64,000 bases of DNA from Bordetella parapertussis. GTDB taxonomy: Bacteria; Pseudomonadota; Gammaproteobacteria; Burkholderiales; Casimicrobiaceae. How positions within the stretch are numbered: position 1 is the stretch's first letter; each line of letters begins with the position of its first letter. A program made the position numbers and the translations under genes. Under the pieces are notes generated by a model. That model searched no databases. It saw only the letters and a list, made by a program, of their open reading frames with translations, and was not told the DNA's origin. The stretch lies in the NCBI GenBank assembly GCA_943331295.2, contig CALQLA020000021.1, positions 1 to 64,000 of the forward strand, read 5' to 3'. Of the stretch, positions 35,301-43,747 are shown one piece after another.

Positions 35301-38300
35301 TGGGCCGCGTCGAAGGAACGCCTCAAGTTCACCGTCGCCGCGGTCGACGTCACCGGCAAGCCGATGGCCGGCGTGAAGATCCGCGCCGACGCCTTCAAGC
35401 GCGACTACTACTCGCATCGGCGGCGGCTGATCGGCGGCTTCTACGCCTACGACCACGGCAGCGAGACGACGCGCCTCAAGTCCGACCTCTGCGTCGGACA
35501 GACCGACGCGCACGGGCTCCTGATCTGCGACGTGGCACCGCCCGCGGCCGGCAACCTGATCCTGCGCGCGCAGGCGGCCGACGCCGCCGGCAACGCGGCG
35601 GTCACGCGCGCCGATGCGTGGGTTGCCGCCGACGACGAGTGGTCGTTCGCCGCTTCCGACAACGACCGCGTCGACCTGCTGCCCGAGGCCAAGCGCTACG
35701 AACCCGGGCAGACGGCGCGGTTCCAGGTGCGCACGCCGTTCCAGACGGCCACCGTGCTCGTGACCGTCGAGCGCGAGGGTGTGCTCGAGTCGTTCGTGCG
35801 CACGGTCAGCCGGACCGATCCGACGATCGAGGTGCCGGTCAGGGGCAGCTACGCGCCGAACGTGTTCGTGTCGGCGCTGCTGGTTCGCGGCCGGATCGGC
35901 GGCATCGCGCCGACCGCGCTCGTCGACCTCGCCAAGCCCGCGTACAAGATGGGGCTCGCCGAAATCCGCGTCGGCTGGGCCGCGCACGAGCTCGCGGTGA
36001 CCGTGACGCCCGACAAGGCGACCTACCCGGTGCGCGCGAAGGCGGCCGTGACGATCGCCGTGCGGCGCCCCGACGGCAGCGCGCCGCCCAAGGGCACCGA
36101 GGTGGCGCTGGCCGCCGTCGACGAGGGCCTGCTCGAACTGCTGCCGAACGATTCGTGGAAGCTGCTCGACGCGATGATGACGCGGCGCGGCGAGGAAGTG
36201 GAGACCGCGACCGCGCAGATGCAGGTCATCGGCCGCCGCCATTTCGGCCGCAAGGCAGTGCCGGCCGGCGGCGGCGGCGGCCGGGCGTCGGCGCGCGAAC
36301 TGTTCGACACGCTGCTGCTCTGGACAGCGCGCGTGCCCGTCGACGACGCCGGCAACGCGGCGGTCGAGATCCCGCTGAACGATTCGCTGACCGGATTCCG
36401 GATCGTCGCCGTCGCATCCGCGGGCACGGGCCTCTTCGGCACCGGGCAGGCATCGATCCGCTCGACGCAGGACCTGATGCTGCTCGCCGGGCTGCCGCCG
36501 CTGGTACGCGAAGGCGACCGCTTCCGCGCCGGCATCACGGTGCGCAACGCGTCGCCACAGCCGCTGGCGGTCGGCGTGACAGCGCAGGTCGCCGCCGGCG
36601 GCGGCCGCGCCGTGCCGACGCTCGCCGCGCAGGACGTGACGCTCGCCGCCGGCGAAGCGCGCGACCTGGGCTGGGACCTCGTGGTGCCGGTCGGCACCGA
36701 TCGCCTCGACTGGCAGTTCGCGGCCACGGGCACGGCGACCGGCGCGACCGGCGCGGCGGACAGCGCGCGCGACGCGGTGAAGTTCACGCAGCGCGTCGTC
36801 GCCGCCGTCCCCGAGCGGACTTACCAGGCGACCCTCTTCCAGCTCACCGAACCGCGCGACGTGGTCGTCGAGCGGCCGGCGGACGCGCTGCCGGGCCGCG
36901 GCGGCGTCTTCGTCCGGATGCAGGAAAAGCTCTCCGGCGACCTGCCCGGCGTGCGCGAATTTCTTGAACGCTATCCGTTCACGTGCTTCGAGCAGCAGGC
37001 GTCGGTGGCCGTGGGCCTGCGCGACCGCCGGCGCTGGGACGCGCTGATGCGGACGCTGCCGGGCTACCTCGATCGCGACGGCCTGGTCCGCTACTTCACG
37101 CTGCTGCGTGACGGCGACGACACGCTGACCGCCTACGTGCTCGCGATCGGCGACGAGGCCGGCTGGAAGATCCCGGACGAGGCCCGCGCGAAGATGGAAG
37201 CGGGCCTGCGCGGCTTCGTCGAAGGCCGCGTCGTCCGCTACGGCGCGCTACCGACGGCGGACCTCACGATCCGCAAGGTCGCGGCGCTGGCCGCGCTCGC
37301 GCGCGGCAAGGAGGCGATCAAGCCGGCGCTGCTGGAGAGCATCGCCGTCGAGCCGAACCTGTGGCCGACCTCCGCGGTGATCGACTGGTACCTGCTGCAG
37401 AAGCGGCAGCCGGCGCTGCCCAGGCGCGCCGAGCGGATGAAGGAAGCGATGCAGATCCTGCGCTCGCGCCTCAACTTCCAGGGCACGACGATGGGCTTCT
37501 CGACCGAGAAGACCGACGCGCTGTGGTGGCTGATGGTCTCCGCCGACAGCAACGCGAACCGGCTGCTGCTGGCGATGGAAGACGCGCCGGAATGGCGTGA
37601 GGACATCCCGCGCCTCGCGACGGGCACGCTCGGCCGGATGCAGCGCGGGCGCTGGAACACCACGGTCGCCAACGCGTGGGGCGTGCTGGCGCTGGACCGC
37701 TTCGCGCAGCGCTTCGAAACCGCGCCCGTGACCGGCAGCACCACGGCGACGCTCGCCGCCGAGCGCTTCACCCACACGTGGCAGCCCAATGCGGGCGTCA
37801 CGCCGTTCGTCCGCAAGCTCGCGTGGCCGGCAGCGAAGGAAACGCTCGCGCTGCGGCAGGACGGCACCGGTGCGCCGTGGGTCACGCTGTCGTCGGTCGC
37901 CGCGATTCCGCTGAAAGCGCCGCTGTCGTCGGGCTACCGGATCGCGCGCAGCGTCACGCCGGTGCAGCAGGCCGTCGACGGGAAGTGGCGGCGCGGCGAC
38001 GTGCTGCGCGTGCGCCTCGAGATCGACGCGCAGTCCGACATGACCTGGGTGGTGGTCAGCGATCCGATTCCCGCCGGCAGCACGGTGCTGGGCCGCGGGC
38101 TGGGCGGCGACTCGGCGCTGCAGGTCGCCGGCGAGCAGAGTCGCGGCGCGGTGTGGCCCGCGTTCGAGGAGCGCACCTTCGACGGCTTCCGCGGCTACTA
38201 CCGCTTTGTGCCGAAGGGCGCGTTCGTCGTCGAGTACACGGTGCGGCTGAACAACCCGGGCACGTTCTCGCTGCCGCCGACGCGCGTCGAGGCGATGTAC

Positions 38301-38354
38301 GCGCCGGAGATGTTCGGCGAAGCGCCGAATGCGGACGTCGCGGTGCAGGAGTGA
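32388..38354 (+). CDS. Alpha-2-macroglobulin family protein (thioester-containing)
   Basis: This 1988-residue exported protein is a bacterial alpha-2-macroglobulin, a periplasmic bait-and-trap protease inhibitor. A Sec signal peptide is seen at residues 1-30 (MRPLRPAVIACLARLFIALA); I see no lipobox, unlike E. coli YfhM. Many macroglobulin (MG) beta-sandwich domains follow. The internal thioester motif is C1533-F-E-Q1536 within YPFTCFEQQASVAVGL, which means the covalent trapping chemistry is probably intact. An acidic low-complexity insert lies around residues 870-905 (ESGDEAGRFDMGAFDDDDSG). At 1988 residues it is longer than the 1653-residue E. coli YfhM. pbpC follows after 37 bases, the same pairing as yfhM-pbpC in E. 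coli. Confidence 0.94.
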   Translation: MRPLRPAVIACLARLFIALAAVASGTAFAAAGDTVELFSPQGTVKGVRQASARFAAPMVPFGDPRRVDPFTIDCPVKGRGRWADMKNWVYDFDADLPAGVRCSFTVAAGLTAVDGTPVAGGQQFAFGTGGPAILRSLPYEGGRIDENQVFILGLDAPADAASIAAHAYCTAAGIHERIGVRIVGGDERRTILDNRKSFAASWLRLVLVDPDTGRSRAFAFALPPSGSDEDKFRRLRDAPDSPLVTLACARTLPAGADMKLVWGKGVATTTGIAAAADQALAFKVQPAFRAAFTCERVNRNAQCLSILPLNLTFTAPIARRDAAQIRLVGATGTVYPAKLPKGTDGDAVEAVSFGPGLPEQATFRLELPAGLKDDAGRPLTNAATFPLKVQTDALPPLAKFPGDFGILEARLPDGATPLLPVTVRNLEPVIAGVIGTAGPKGTAAAAPASATPAPPAADGTIPGQIARVRPGEEMKVVDWLRRIDAGARIEREWDEKNNRSVVLRHGGAQSIFTGKDAREAIGLPKPLGAKAFEVIGIPLAAPGFYVVELASPRLGAALFGVSKPYYVRTSTLVTNLGVHFKLGRESSLAWVTALADGKPVAKAEVNVRDCSGRSYWKGTTDASGIARIAQALPRRELLPKCTDGGRNEYFVTARVGADFAFAFSDWGEGISPWRFNVPTASWSGPFVAHAVLDRTLVRNGETVSMKLFVRRQTGDGFALVARAPLADTLQVRHRGSDRKFAVPVQWQGTQHGEATFAVPADAPTGSYEIFVRDSLAAGSKEVQERRAGEFRVEAFRVPLLRARMQAVGAPFVNPAAIDLDVQVNYLAGGGAGGLPVKLRTQQSPRVTTFPDFEDYRFAAGNVTEGREESGDEAGRFDMGAFDDDDSGDDTAADGARGNGRTGVRDQDLKLDAAGGARASIRDLGRDVKNPEVPRDLVAELEYRDPNGETLTAATRVPIWPSRILLAIRPDSWAASKERLKFTVAAVDVTGKPMAGVKIRADAFKRDYYSHRRRLIGGFYAYDHGSETTRLKSDLCVGQTDAHGLLICDVAPPAAGNLILRAQAADAAGNAAVTRADAWVAADDEWSFAASDNDRVDLLPEAKRYEPGQTARFQVRTPFQTATVLVTVEREGVLESFVRTVSRTDPTIEVPVRGSYAPNVFVSALLVRGRIGGIAPTALVDLAKPAYKMGLAEIRVGWAAHELAVTVTPDKATYPVRAKAAVTIAVRRPDGSAPPKGTEVALAAVDEGLLELLPNDSWKLLDAMMTRRGEEVETATAQMQVIGRRHFGRKAVPAGGGGGRASARELFDTLLLWTARVPVDDAGNAAVEIPLNDSLTGFRIVAVASAGTGLFGTGQASIRSTQDLMLLAGLPPLVREGDRFRAGITVRNASPQPLAVGVTAQVAAGGGRAVPTLAAQDVTLAAGEARDLGWDLVVPVGTDRLDWQFAATGTATGATGAADSARDAVKFTQRVVAAVPERTYQATLFQLTEPRDVVVERPADALPGRGGVFVRMQEKLSGDLPGVREFLERYPFTCFEQQASVAVGLRDRRRWDALMRTLPGYLDRDGLVRYFTLLRDGDDTLTAYVLAIGDEAGWKIPDEARAKMEAGLRGFVEGRVVRYGALPTADLTIRKVAALAALARGKEAIKPALLESIAVEPNLWPTSAVIDWYLLQKRQPALPRRAERMKEAMQILRSRLNFQGTTMGFSTEKTDALWWLMVSADSNANRLLLAMEDAPEWREDIPRLATGTLGRMQRGRWNTTVANAWGVLALDRFAQRFETAPVTGSTTATLAAERFTHTWQPNAGVTPFVRKLAWPAAKETLALRQDGTGAPWVTLSSVAAIPLKAPLSSGYRIARSVTPVQQAVDGKWRRGDVLRVRLEIDAQSDMTWVVVSDPIPAGSTVLGRGLGGDSALQVAGEQSRGAVWPAFEERTFDGFRGYYRFVPKGAFVVEYTVRLNNPGTFSLPPTRVEAMYAPEMFGEAPNADVAVQE

Positions 38355-38391
38355 GCCTGCGCGCGCCGGCGCCGGACGGCATGGCGGTGCG

Positions 38392-40599
38392 ATGACCGGA
38401 ACGCCGTTGCGCCGCGCCGCGTGCTGCGCAGCGCTTGCGTTCGCGCTGCTGCCGGCGGGAGCAGCGATGGCGGCGGCGAAGCCCGCCGTGCTGCCGACGT
38501 TCGCCGCGGTCAGGGCGTCGTGGGTGTCGTCGGAGGCGCTGCTCGTCGATCGCCACGGCGTTCCGCTGTCGGAATTGCGGATCGATCCGAAGCTGCGCCG
38601 GCTCGAATGGGTGCCGCTCGCCACGGTGTCGCCCGCGCTGTCCGTCGCGCTGATCGCCGCCGAGGACAAGCGCTTCCTCGAGCACCACGGCGTCGACGGG
38701 CAGGGAATGGCGGCCGCGGCCTGGGACAGCGTGTGGCGGACGCTCGACGGCCGCCGCGTGCGCGGCGGCTCGACGCTGACGATGCAGGTCGCGGGCTTCC
38801 TCGATCCGGCGCTCGCCCCGCGCGGCGCGGCGCGGACGCTGGGGCAGAAGTGGGACCAGGCGCAGATGGCGCTACAACTCGAGCGGCAGTGGTCGAAGGC
38901 CGAGATCCTCGAGGCCTACCTCAACCTCGCGCCTTATCGTGGCGAGCTCTCCGGCCTCGCCGCCGCCGCCTACGGGCTCTTCGGCAAGTCGCCGTCCGGG
39001 CTCGACGGGGCCGAGGCCGCGCTCCTTGTCGCGCTGCTGCGCGGAACCAACGCAACGGCGGCAGTGGTGGCCACCCGCGCGTGCGGGGTCGCCGCGCAGG
39101 CCTCGCCCGGCATCGCCTGCGACGACATCCGGGCGCTGGCCGCGACGACGCTGTCCGGTCGCTACCGGCTGCCGCCGCGCTGGAACCTCGCGCCGCACCT
39201 CGCCGTGCGCCTCCTCCGGCGCCCGGGCGAACGCATTGCCAGCACGCTCGACGCCGACGTGCAGCGCGCCGCGATCCGCGCGCTGGGCGAGCACCTCGCG
39301 GAGCTGTCCGACCGCAGCGTCGAGGACGGCGCCGTGGTGGTGCTGGACAACGCGTCCGGCGACGTCCTGGCGTGGGTCGGCAGCAGCGGCGCGCGTTCCG
39401 CCGCCGGGCGCGTCGACGGCGTGACGGCGCCGCGGCAGGCCGGGTCGACGCTGAAGTCGTTCCTGTACGCGGCAGCACTCGACGCGCGTCTGCTCACCGC
39501 GGCCTCGCTCGTCGACGACAGCCCGCTCGCGATCGCCACCGAGCGCGGCATCTACGCGCCGCAGAACTACGACCGCGACTTCCACGGGTTGGTCAGCGTC
39601 CGCAACGCGCTCGGCAATTCGCTCAACGTGCCGGCCGTGCGCACGCTGGGCCTCGTCGGCGTCGACCGGTTCCACGACGCGCTGCAGCGCGCCGGCATCG
39701 ACTCCCTGACCGAGCCCGCCGAATACTACGGCGCGGCGCTCGCGCTGGGCGGCGCCGACGTCAACCTGCTCGCCCTCGCCAACGCCTACCGCACGCTGGC
39801 CAATCGCGGGCTCTACGCGCCGGCGCAGGTGGTGCCCGTGCCGTCGTCGCCGGAGCCGAAGCGGGCGTTCGGCGCCGCCGCGAGCTACATCGTCGCCGAC
39901 ATCCTGTCCGACCGCGGCGCGCGCGCGCTGACGTTCGGCCTCGAGAACCCGCTGGCGACGCGCGTGTGGAGCGCGGTCAAGACCGGCACCAGCAAGGACA
40001 TGCGCGACAACTGGTGCGTCGGGTTCACCGCGCGCTACACGGTCGGCATCTGGGTCGGCAACTTCTCCGGCGCGCCGATGCGCGACGTCTCCGGCATCGC
40101 CGGCGCGGCGCCGGTCTGGCGCGACCTCGTGCACTTCCTGCACGCGACCGACGCGGCGGCGCGGGCGCCGGCGCCGCCCGGCCTGGTGCGGGAGGCGGTC
40201 CGCTTCGACCCGCCGGTCGAGCCCGAGCGCGACGAGTGGTTCCTGCGCGGAACCGAGATGGCGGTGATCCGCGGCGCCGACTCGGGCGCCGGGGCGACGC
40301 CGCGCATACGCTACCCGACGCCGGCGACGATCATCGCCCTCGACCCCGACCTGCCGGCCGGCCACCAGCGCGTCGCGTTCGAGGCGGCGCCGGCCGTACC
40401 CGGGCTGCAATGGCGGCTCGACGGCGTGCCACTGCCCGACGTCCGCGGCCGCGCCCTGTGGACGCCGCGCCCCGGCCGGCATACCCTGTCGCTCGAAGAC
40501 GCCGCCGGCCGGGTGCTGTCGCAGGTCGCATTCGAAGTCCGCGGCGACCCGACGGCGCTCGGGCCCACGGTGCCCGCCGTGCCCGGTGCCGCCGACTAG
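38392..40599 (+). CDS. pbpC: Penicillin-binding protein 1C (bifunctional glycosyltransferase/transpeptidase)
   Basis: PbpC polymerises and crosslinks peptidoglycan and is thought to repair the wall near A2M-guarded breaches. The 735-residue protein has an N-terminal membrane/signal segment, a GT51 domain (catalytic E91 in AAEDKRFLEHHGVDG, then GGSTLTMQVAGFL) and a transpeptidase domain with S352-T-L-K355 (RQAGSTLKSFLYAAAL), the SLN triad in GNSLNVPAV, and KTGT (SAVKTGTSKDM). The C-terminal BiPBP_C-type domain (about residues 630-735, e.g. PTPATIIALDPDLP) is typical of PBP1C. I prefer ATG 38392 because the upstream frame is non-conserved. Confidence 0.95.
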   Translation: MTGTPLRRAACCAALAFALLPAGAAMAAAKPAVLPTFAAVRASWVSSEALLVDRHGVPLSELRIDPKLRRLEWVPLATVSPALSVALIAAEDKRFLEHHGVDGQGMAAAAWDSVWRTLDGRRVRGGSTLTMQVAGFLDPALAPRGAARTLGQKWDQAQMALQLERQWSKAEILEAYLNLAPYRGELSGLAAAAYGLFGKSPSGLDGAEAALLVALLRGTNATAAVVATRACGVAAQASPGIACDDIRALAATTLSGRYRLPPRWNLAPHLAVRLLRRPGERIASTLDADVQRAAIRALGEHLAELSDRSVEDGAVVVLDNASGDVLAWVGSSGARSAAGRVDGVTAPRQAGSTLKSFLYAAALDARLLTAASLVDDSPLAIATERGIYAPQNYDRDFHGLVSVRNALGNSLNVPAVRTLGLVGVDRFHDALQRAGIDSLTEPAEYYGAALALGGADVNLLALANAYRTLANRGLYAPAQVVPVPSSPEPKRAFGAAASYIVADILSDRGARALTFGLENPLATRVWSAVKTGTSKDMRDNWCVGFTARYTVGIWVGNFSGAPMRDVSGIAGAAPVWRDLVHFLHATDAAARAPAPPGLVREAVRFDPPVEPERDEWFLRGTEMAVIRGADSGAGATPRIRYPTPATIIALDPDLPAGHQRVAFEAAPAVPGLQWRLDGVPLPDVRGRALWTPRPGRHTLSLEDAAGRVLSQVAFEVRGDPTALGPTVPAVPGAAD

Positions 40600-40661
40600 C
40601 CGGCCGCCGGCCTGGCTTCGACACCCACGCAGGGATCCGCATCCGAACCGGTGACGACCGC

Positions 40662-42308
40662 ATGACGCAGCGCATCTTCCGGTACCAGCCCACCCCCGCG
40701 ACGATTCCGGTCGGCGCCGTGTTCAGCCTCGTCTCGCTGCCCAACGTGGACGCGATCCTCGCCTGGGTGCTGTCGTTCCTGCTGCTGGGCTTCCTGATCG
40801 CGCTCGCCTTCGCCTTCGCCCGCGAGGTGCGCAACGACACCGTGTTCCTCGACCCGATCGACGTGCCCTCGGAGATCGACGCGCAGGGCTTCCACCCGGC
40901 GGTGGTCGCCTCGCACCTCCTCGACGCCGCGGTCGCGATGCAGCAGCGCGGCAGCGGCTGGCGCCGGCGCCGGCCGCTGGAGAACGTCGCGGCGGTCGCC
41001 GACATGCAGGCGCCCGGCGGCTACTTCTCGATCCGCGCGATCGTCAAGTCGGCACGCGCGATGCTGGGCCGCCCGGCGACGCGGATCAGCGGCGACATCA
41101 CGCGCAAGGCAACCGGCTACCTGCTGCAACTGCGCGTCGGCGGCCGCGTGATCGAGCCCGTCGGCGGACCGCACCCGCCCGCGGCCGACATCGACGCGCT
41201 CATCCACGACGGCGCGCAGGACCTGCTGCAGGCGGTCGACCCGTTCGCGCTCGCCAGCTACTACTTCAACGGGCCGGAGGCCGGCACGCCGGCCCCCAAC
41301 ACGATGCGGCTGGTGCAGGCGGTGCTGCGCACCGAGCACGTCGAGGACCATGCGTGGGCCCATTCGCTGTGGGCGTCGGTGCTGCTGGGCCAGGGCCGCG
41401 AGGAAGAGGCGATGGAGAAGTATCGCGCCGCGCTCGACGCCGACGAGCGCATCGGCAGCCAGCACGCGCTCGAGAACCTCGCCAAGATGATGGTGCGGCA
41501 TGGCTGCGAGGACGAGGCGCGGGCGCTGGTGGACAGCGTCGCGGCGCGCCGCCCGCCGCATCTCGAGAACCAGGTCGCGGCCGCCGTCGCCTACGGCCGG
41601 CTGGGCGCGTGGGATCGCGCGCTCGCCACTGCCGAGGCCGCGCTGCATCACCACCGCCACAGCGTGCTCGCGCACCAGATCCACGGCTACGCGCTGGCCG
41701 GGCTCCACCGCTACGACGAGGCGATCGAGGCGCTCCGGCACTCGCGCGACCTCGACCGCGCCAACAGCACGACCGAGTTCCTGCTCGCCTGGGTGCTGAC
41801 GCAGGCCGGGCGGGGCGACGAGGCGGCGCGCATCGCGCACGAAGCCATCGACCGCATCCCCGGGGGCCACCAGCAACTGACGGCGCTGGGCTTCGCGCTG
41901 CTGGCGCAGGACAAGGCGGAGGAAGCCGCGACGGCGTTCGCGCACGCGGACCAGCGCTGGCCCGTGTTCGAGGTGTGCAAGCTGGGCTGGGGCGACGCGC
42001 TGCTCGCGGCCGGCGACGCGGCCGCGGCGATCCCCAAGTACGAAGCCGCGATCGCGCTCAATCCGCACCTGGGCCAGGCATGGCGCGGCTGGGGGCAGGC
42101 GCTGTCGCGGCAGGGCCGGCACGACGAGGCGCTGCCGAAGTTCGAGCGCGCGCACGCCGAGGACGGGAACGACCCGGCGACCTGCCGCGCATGGGCCGCG
42201 GCGCTGGCCACCCTCGGCCGCCCCGACGACGCCGACGCGCGATCCCGGCAAGCGGACGCCGTCGCCGCGCGCAACGCCGGCCTCGCGGGGCACCCGCGTC
42301 GGCACTGA
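40662..42308 (+). CDS. Membrane-anchored tetratricopeptide repeat protein
   Basis: This 548-residue protein has one N-terminal transmembrane helix (about 30-55; ILAWVLSFLLLGFLIALAFA) and a large C-terminal TPR array (about 225-540; for example LGQGREEEAMEKYRAALDAD, AAAVAYGRLGAWDRALATAE and DRANSTTEFLLAWVLTQAGR). The middle region (70-210) is unrecognised. The function is unknown; TPRs suggest a protein scaffold. It follows pbpC after 62 bases on the same strand and may belong to the A2M-PbpC unit, though this is inference from position. Confidence 0.85.
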   Translation: MTQRIFRYQPTPATIPVGAVFSLVSLPNVDAILAWVLSFLLLGFLIALAFAFAREVRNDTVFLDPIDVPSEIDAQGFHPAVVASHLLDAAVAMQQRGSGWRRRRPLENVAAVADMQAPGGYFSIRAIVKSARAMLGRPATRISGDITRKATGYLLQLRVGGRVIEPVGGPHPPAADIDALIHDGAQDLLQAVDPFALASYYFNGPEAGTPAPNTMRLVQAVLRTEHVEDHAWAHSLWASVLLGQGREEEAMEKYRAALDADERIGSQHALENLAKMMVRHGCEDEARALVDSVAARRPPHLENQVAAAVAYGRLGAWDRALATAEAALHHHRHSVLAHQIHGYALAGLHRYDEAIEALRHSRDLDRANSTTEFLLAWVLTQAGRGDEAARIAHEAIDRIPGGHQQLTALGFALLAQDKAEEAATAFAHADQRWPVFEVCKLGWGDALLAAGDAAAAIPKYEAAIALNPHLGQAWRGWGQALSRQGRHDEALPKFERAHAEDGNDPATCRAWAAALATLGRPDDADARSRQADAVAARNAGLAGHPRRH

Positions 42309-42368
42309 CGCCCCGCGGCCCCACCGCTGTCGGCGGGGGCCGGGATGCGGAAACCCGCGAATCGTCGG

Positions 42369-42374
42369 ATAATT
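42369..42374 (+). promoter_or_regulatory. Candidate -10 element upstream of the thiolase gene
   Basis: GATAAT lies 28 bases before the ATG in an otherwise GC-rich gap, and GAGGAG at 42387-42392 is a good ribosome binding site. No convincing -35 hexamer is seen at the expected spacing, so the promoter call is weak. Confidence 0.3.
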
Positions 42375-42401
42375 GACCTCCCCATCGAGGAGACAATAAC
42401 C

Positions 42402-43592
42402 ATGAACCAGCAACGACAGGTCGTCATCCTGAGCGGCGTGCGCACCGCCATTGGCGACTACGGCGGCAGCCTGAAGGACATTCCCCCGAGCGACCTCGCC
42501 GCCCGCGTGGTCCGCGAAGCGGTCAGCCGCGCGAAGATCGACCCGAAGGAAGTCGGCCAGTGCGTGATCGGCAACGTGCTGCACACCGAGCCCAAGGACA
42601 TGTACATCTCGCGCCTCGCGTGCGTGAACGGCGGCCTGCCGCACGACACCGGCGCCTTCAACGTCAACCGCCTCTGCGGCAGCGGCATGCAGGCGATCGT
42701 CTCGGCGGCGCAGTACATCCTGCTGGGCGACACCGACACCGCCGTCGCCGGCGGCGCCGAGAGCATGAGCCGAGCCCTCTACGCGTCGATGACGCAGCGC
42801 TGGGGCGCGCGGATGGGCGACACCAAGATGATCGACATGATGGTCGGCGCGCTGACCGACCCGTTCGACGCGATGCACATGGGCGTGACGGCGGAGAACG
42901 TCGCCAAGCGCTGCGGGCTCACGCGCGAGCACCAGGACGCGTTCGCCGTGCAGAGCCACCAGCGCGCCGCGGCAGCGATCGCCGCCGGCCACTTCAAGAG
43001 CCAGATCCTGCCGATCGAGCTGAAGTCCCGCAAGGGCCCGGTGCAGTTCGACACCGACGAGCACGTGCGCGCCGACTCGTCGATGGAAGGCATGGCCAAG
43101 CTGAAGGCCGCGTTCATCAAGGAAAACGGCACGGTGACCGCCGGCAATGCATCCGGCATCAACGACGCCGCCGCCGCGGTGGTGCTGATGGAAGCGTCGG
43201 CCGCCGCCGCGAAGGGCTACAAGCCGATGGCCCGGCTGGTCGCGTACGGGCACGCCGGCATCGACCCGACGATCATGGGCCTGGGTCCCGTGAGCGCCGT
43301 GAAGCGCGCGCTGACGAAGGCCGGGCTGACGCTGGCCGACATCGACGTCATCGAGTCGAACGAGGCGTTCGCCGCGCAGGCGCTCGGCGTGTCGAAGGAA
43401 CTCGGCCTCGACGCGGCGAAGGTCAACCCGAACGGCGGCGCGGTCGCGCTGGGCCACCCGGTCGGCGCCACCGGCTCGATCCTGACCGTCAAGGCCATGT
43501 ACGAGCTGCACCGCACCGGCGGCCGGTACGGCCTCATCACGATGTGCATCGGCGGCGGGCAGGGGATCGCGGCGATCATCGAGCGGATGTAA
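42402..43592 (+). CDS. Acetyl-CoA acetyltransferase (thiolase)
   Basis: This 396-residue thiolase condenses two acetyl-CoA to acetoacetyl-CoA or cleaves 3-ketoacyl-CoA. The nucleophile is C92 in NRLCGSGMQAI. Other motifs are GGAESMSRAL, NGGAVALGHPVGATG and the second catalytic cysteine in TMCIGGGQGIAA. It could serve beta-oxidation or polyhydroxybutyrate precursor supply; no phaB or other fatty-acid gene is adjacent, so the pathway is uncertain. The ATG at 42402 has a strong Shine-Dalgarno (GAGGAG). A rho-independent terminator lies 68 bases after the stop. Confidence 0.94.
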   Translation: MNQQRQVVILSGVRTAIGDYGGSLKDIPPSDLAARVVREAVSRAKIDPKEVGQCVIGNVLHTEPKDMYISRLACVNGGLPHDTGAFNVNRLCGSGMQAIVSAAQYILLGDTDTAVAGGAESMSRALYASMTQRWGARMGDTKMIDMMVGALTDPFDAMHMGVTAENVAKRCGLTREHQDAFAVQSHQRAAAAIAAGHFKSQILPIELKSRKGPVQFDTDEHVRADSSMEGMAKLKAAFIKENGTVTAGNASGINDAAAAVVLMEASAAAAKGYKPMARLVAYGHAGIDPTIMGLGPVSAVKRALTKAGLTLADIDVIESNEAFAAQALGVSKELGLDAAKVNPNGGAVALGHPVGATGSILTVKAMYELHRTGGRYGLITMCIGGGQGIAAIIERM

Positions 43593-43660
43593 CGCCCGCC
43601 ACGGCGACGATCCCGGCGGTTGCGGGTTCGGTCGGCGACGGAGGCAACAGGCAACGACGG

Positions 43661-43689
43661 GGGGCCGGGCTGCAAGCCTGGCCCCTTTT
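43661..43689. terminator. Rho-independent terminator
   Basis: GGGGCCGGGCT pairs with AGCCTGGCCCC (one G:U pair) across a GCA loop and is followed by TTTT. It lies 68 bases after the thiolase stop on the + strand and is well placed to end that transcript. Confidence 0.75.
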
Positions 43690-43747
43690 GCCGCGAGGGC
43701 ACCGCAACCGGGTGCCCGGCGGGGACGAATCGCGCCCGCCCGCCGCG

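Noticed and set aside
32097-36242. A very long open frame antisense to the alpha-2-macroglobulin gene
   Set aside because: High GC leaves few stop codons in antisense frames; the translation is arginine/alanine/histidine-rich with no family signature, while the sense strand is a clear A2M.
42309-42350. GC-rich hairpin after the TPR gene as a terminator
   Set aside because: The stem is imperfect and no T run follows.
42373-42401. TTGACC-spacer-ATAACC as a -35/-10 promoter for the thiolase
   Set aside because: The -10 would end at the ATG and overlap the ribosome binding site, so transcription would start inside the gene.
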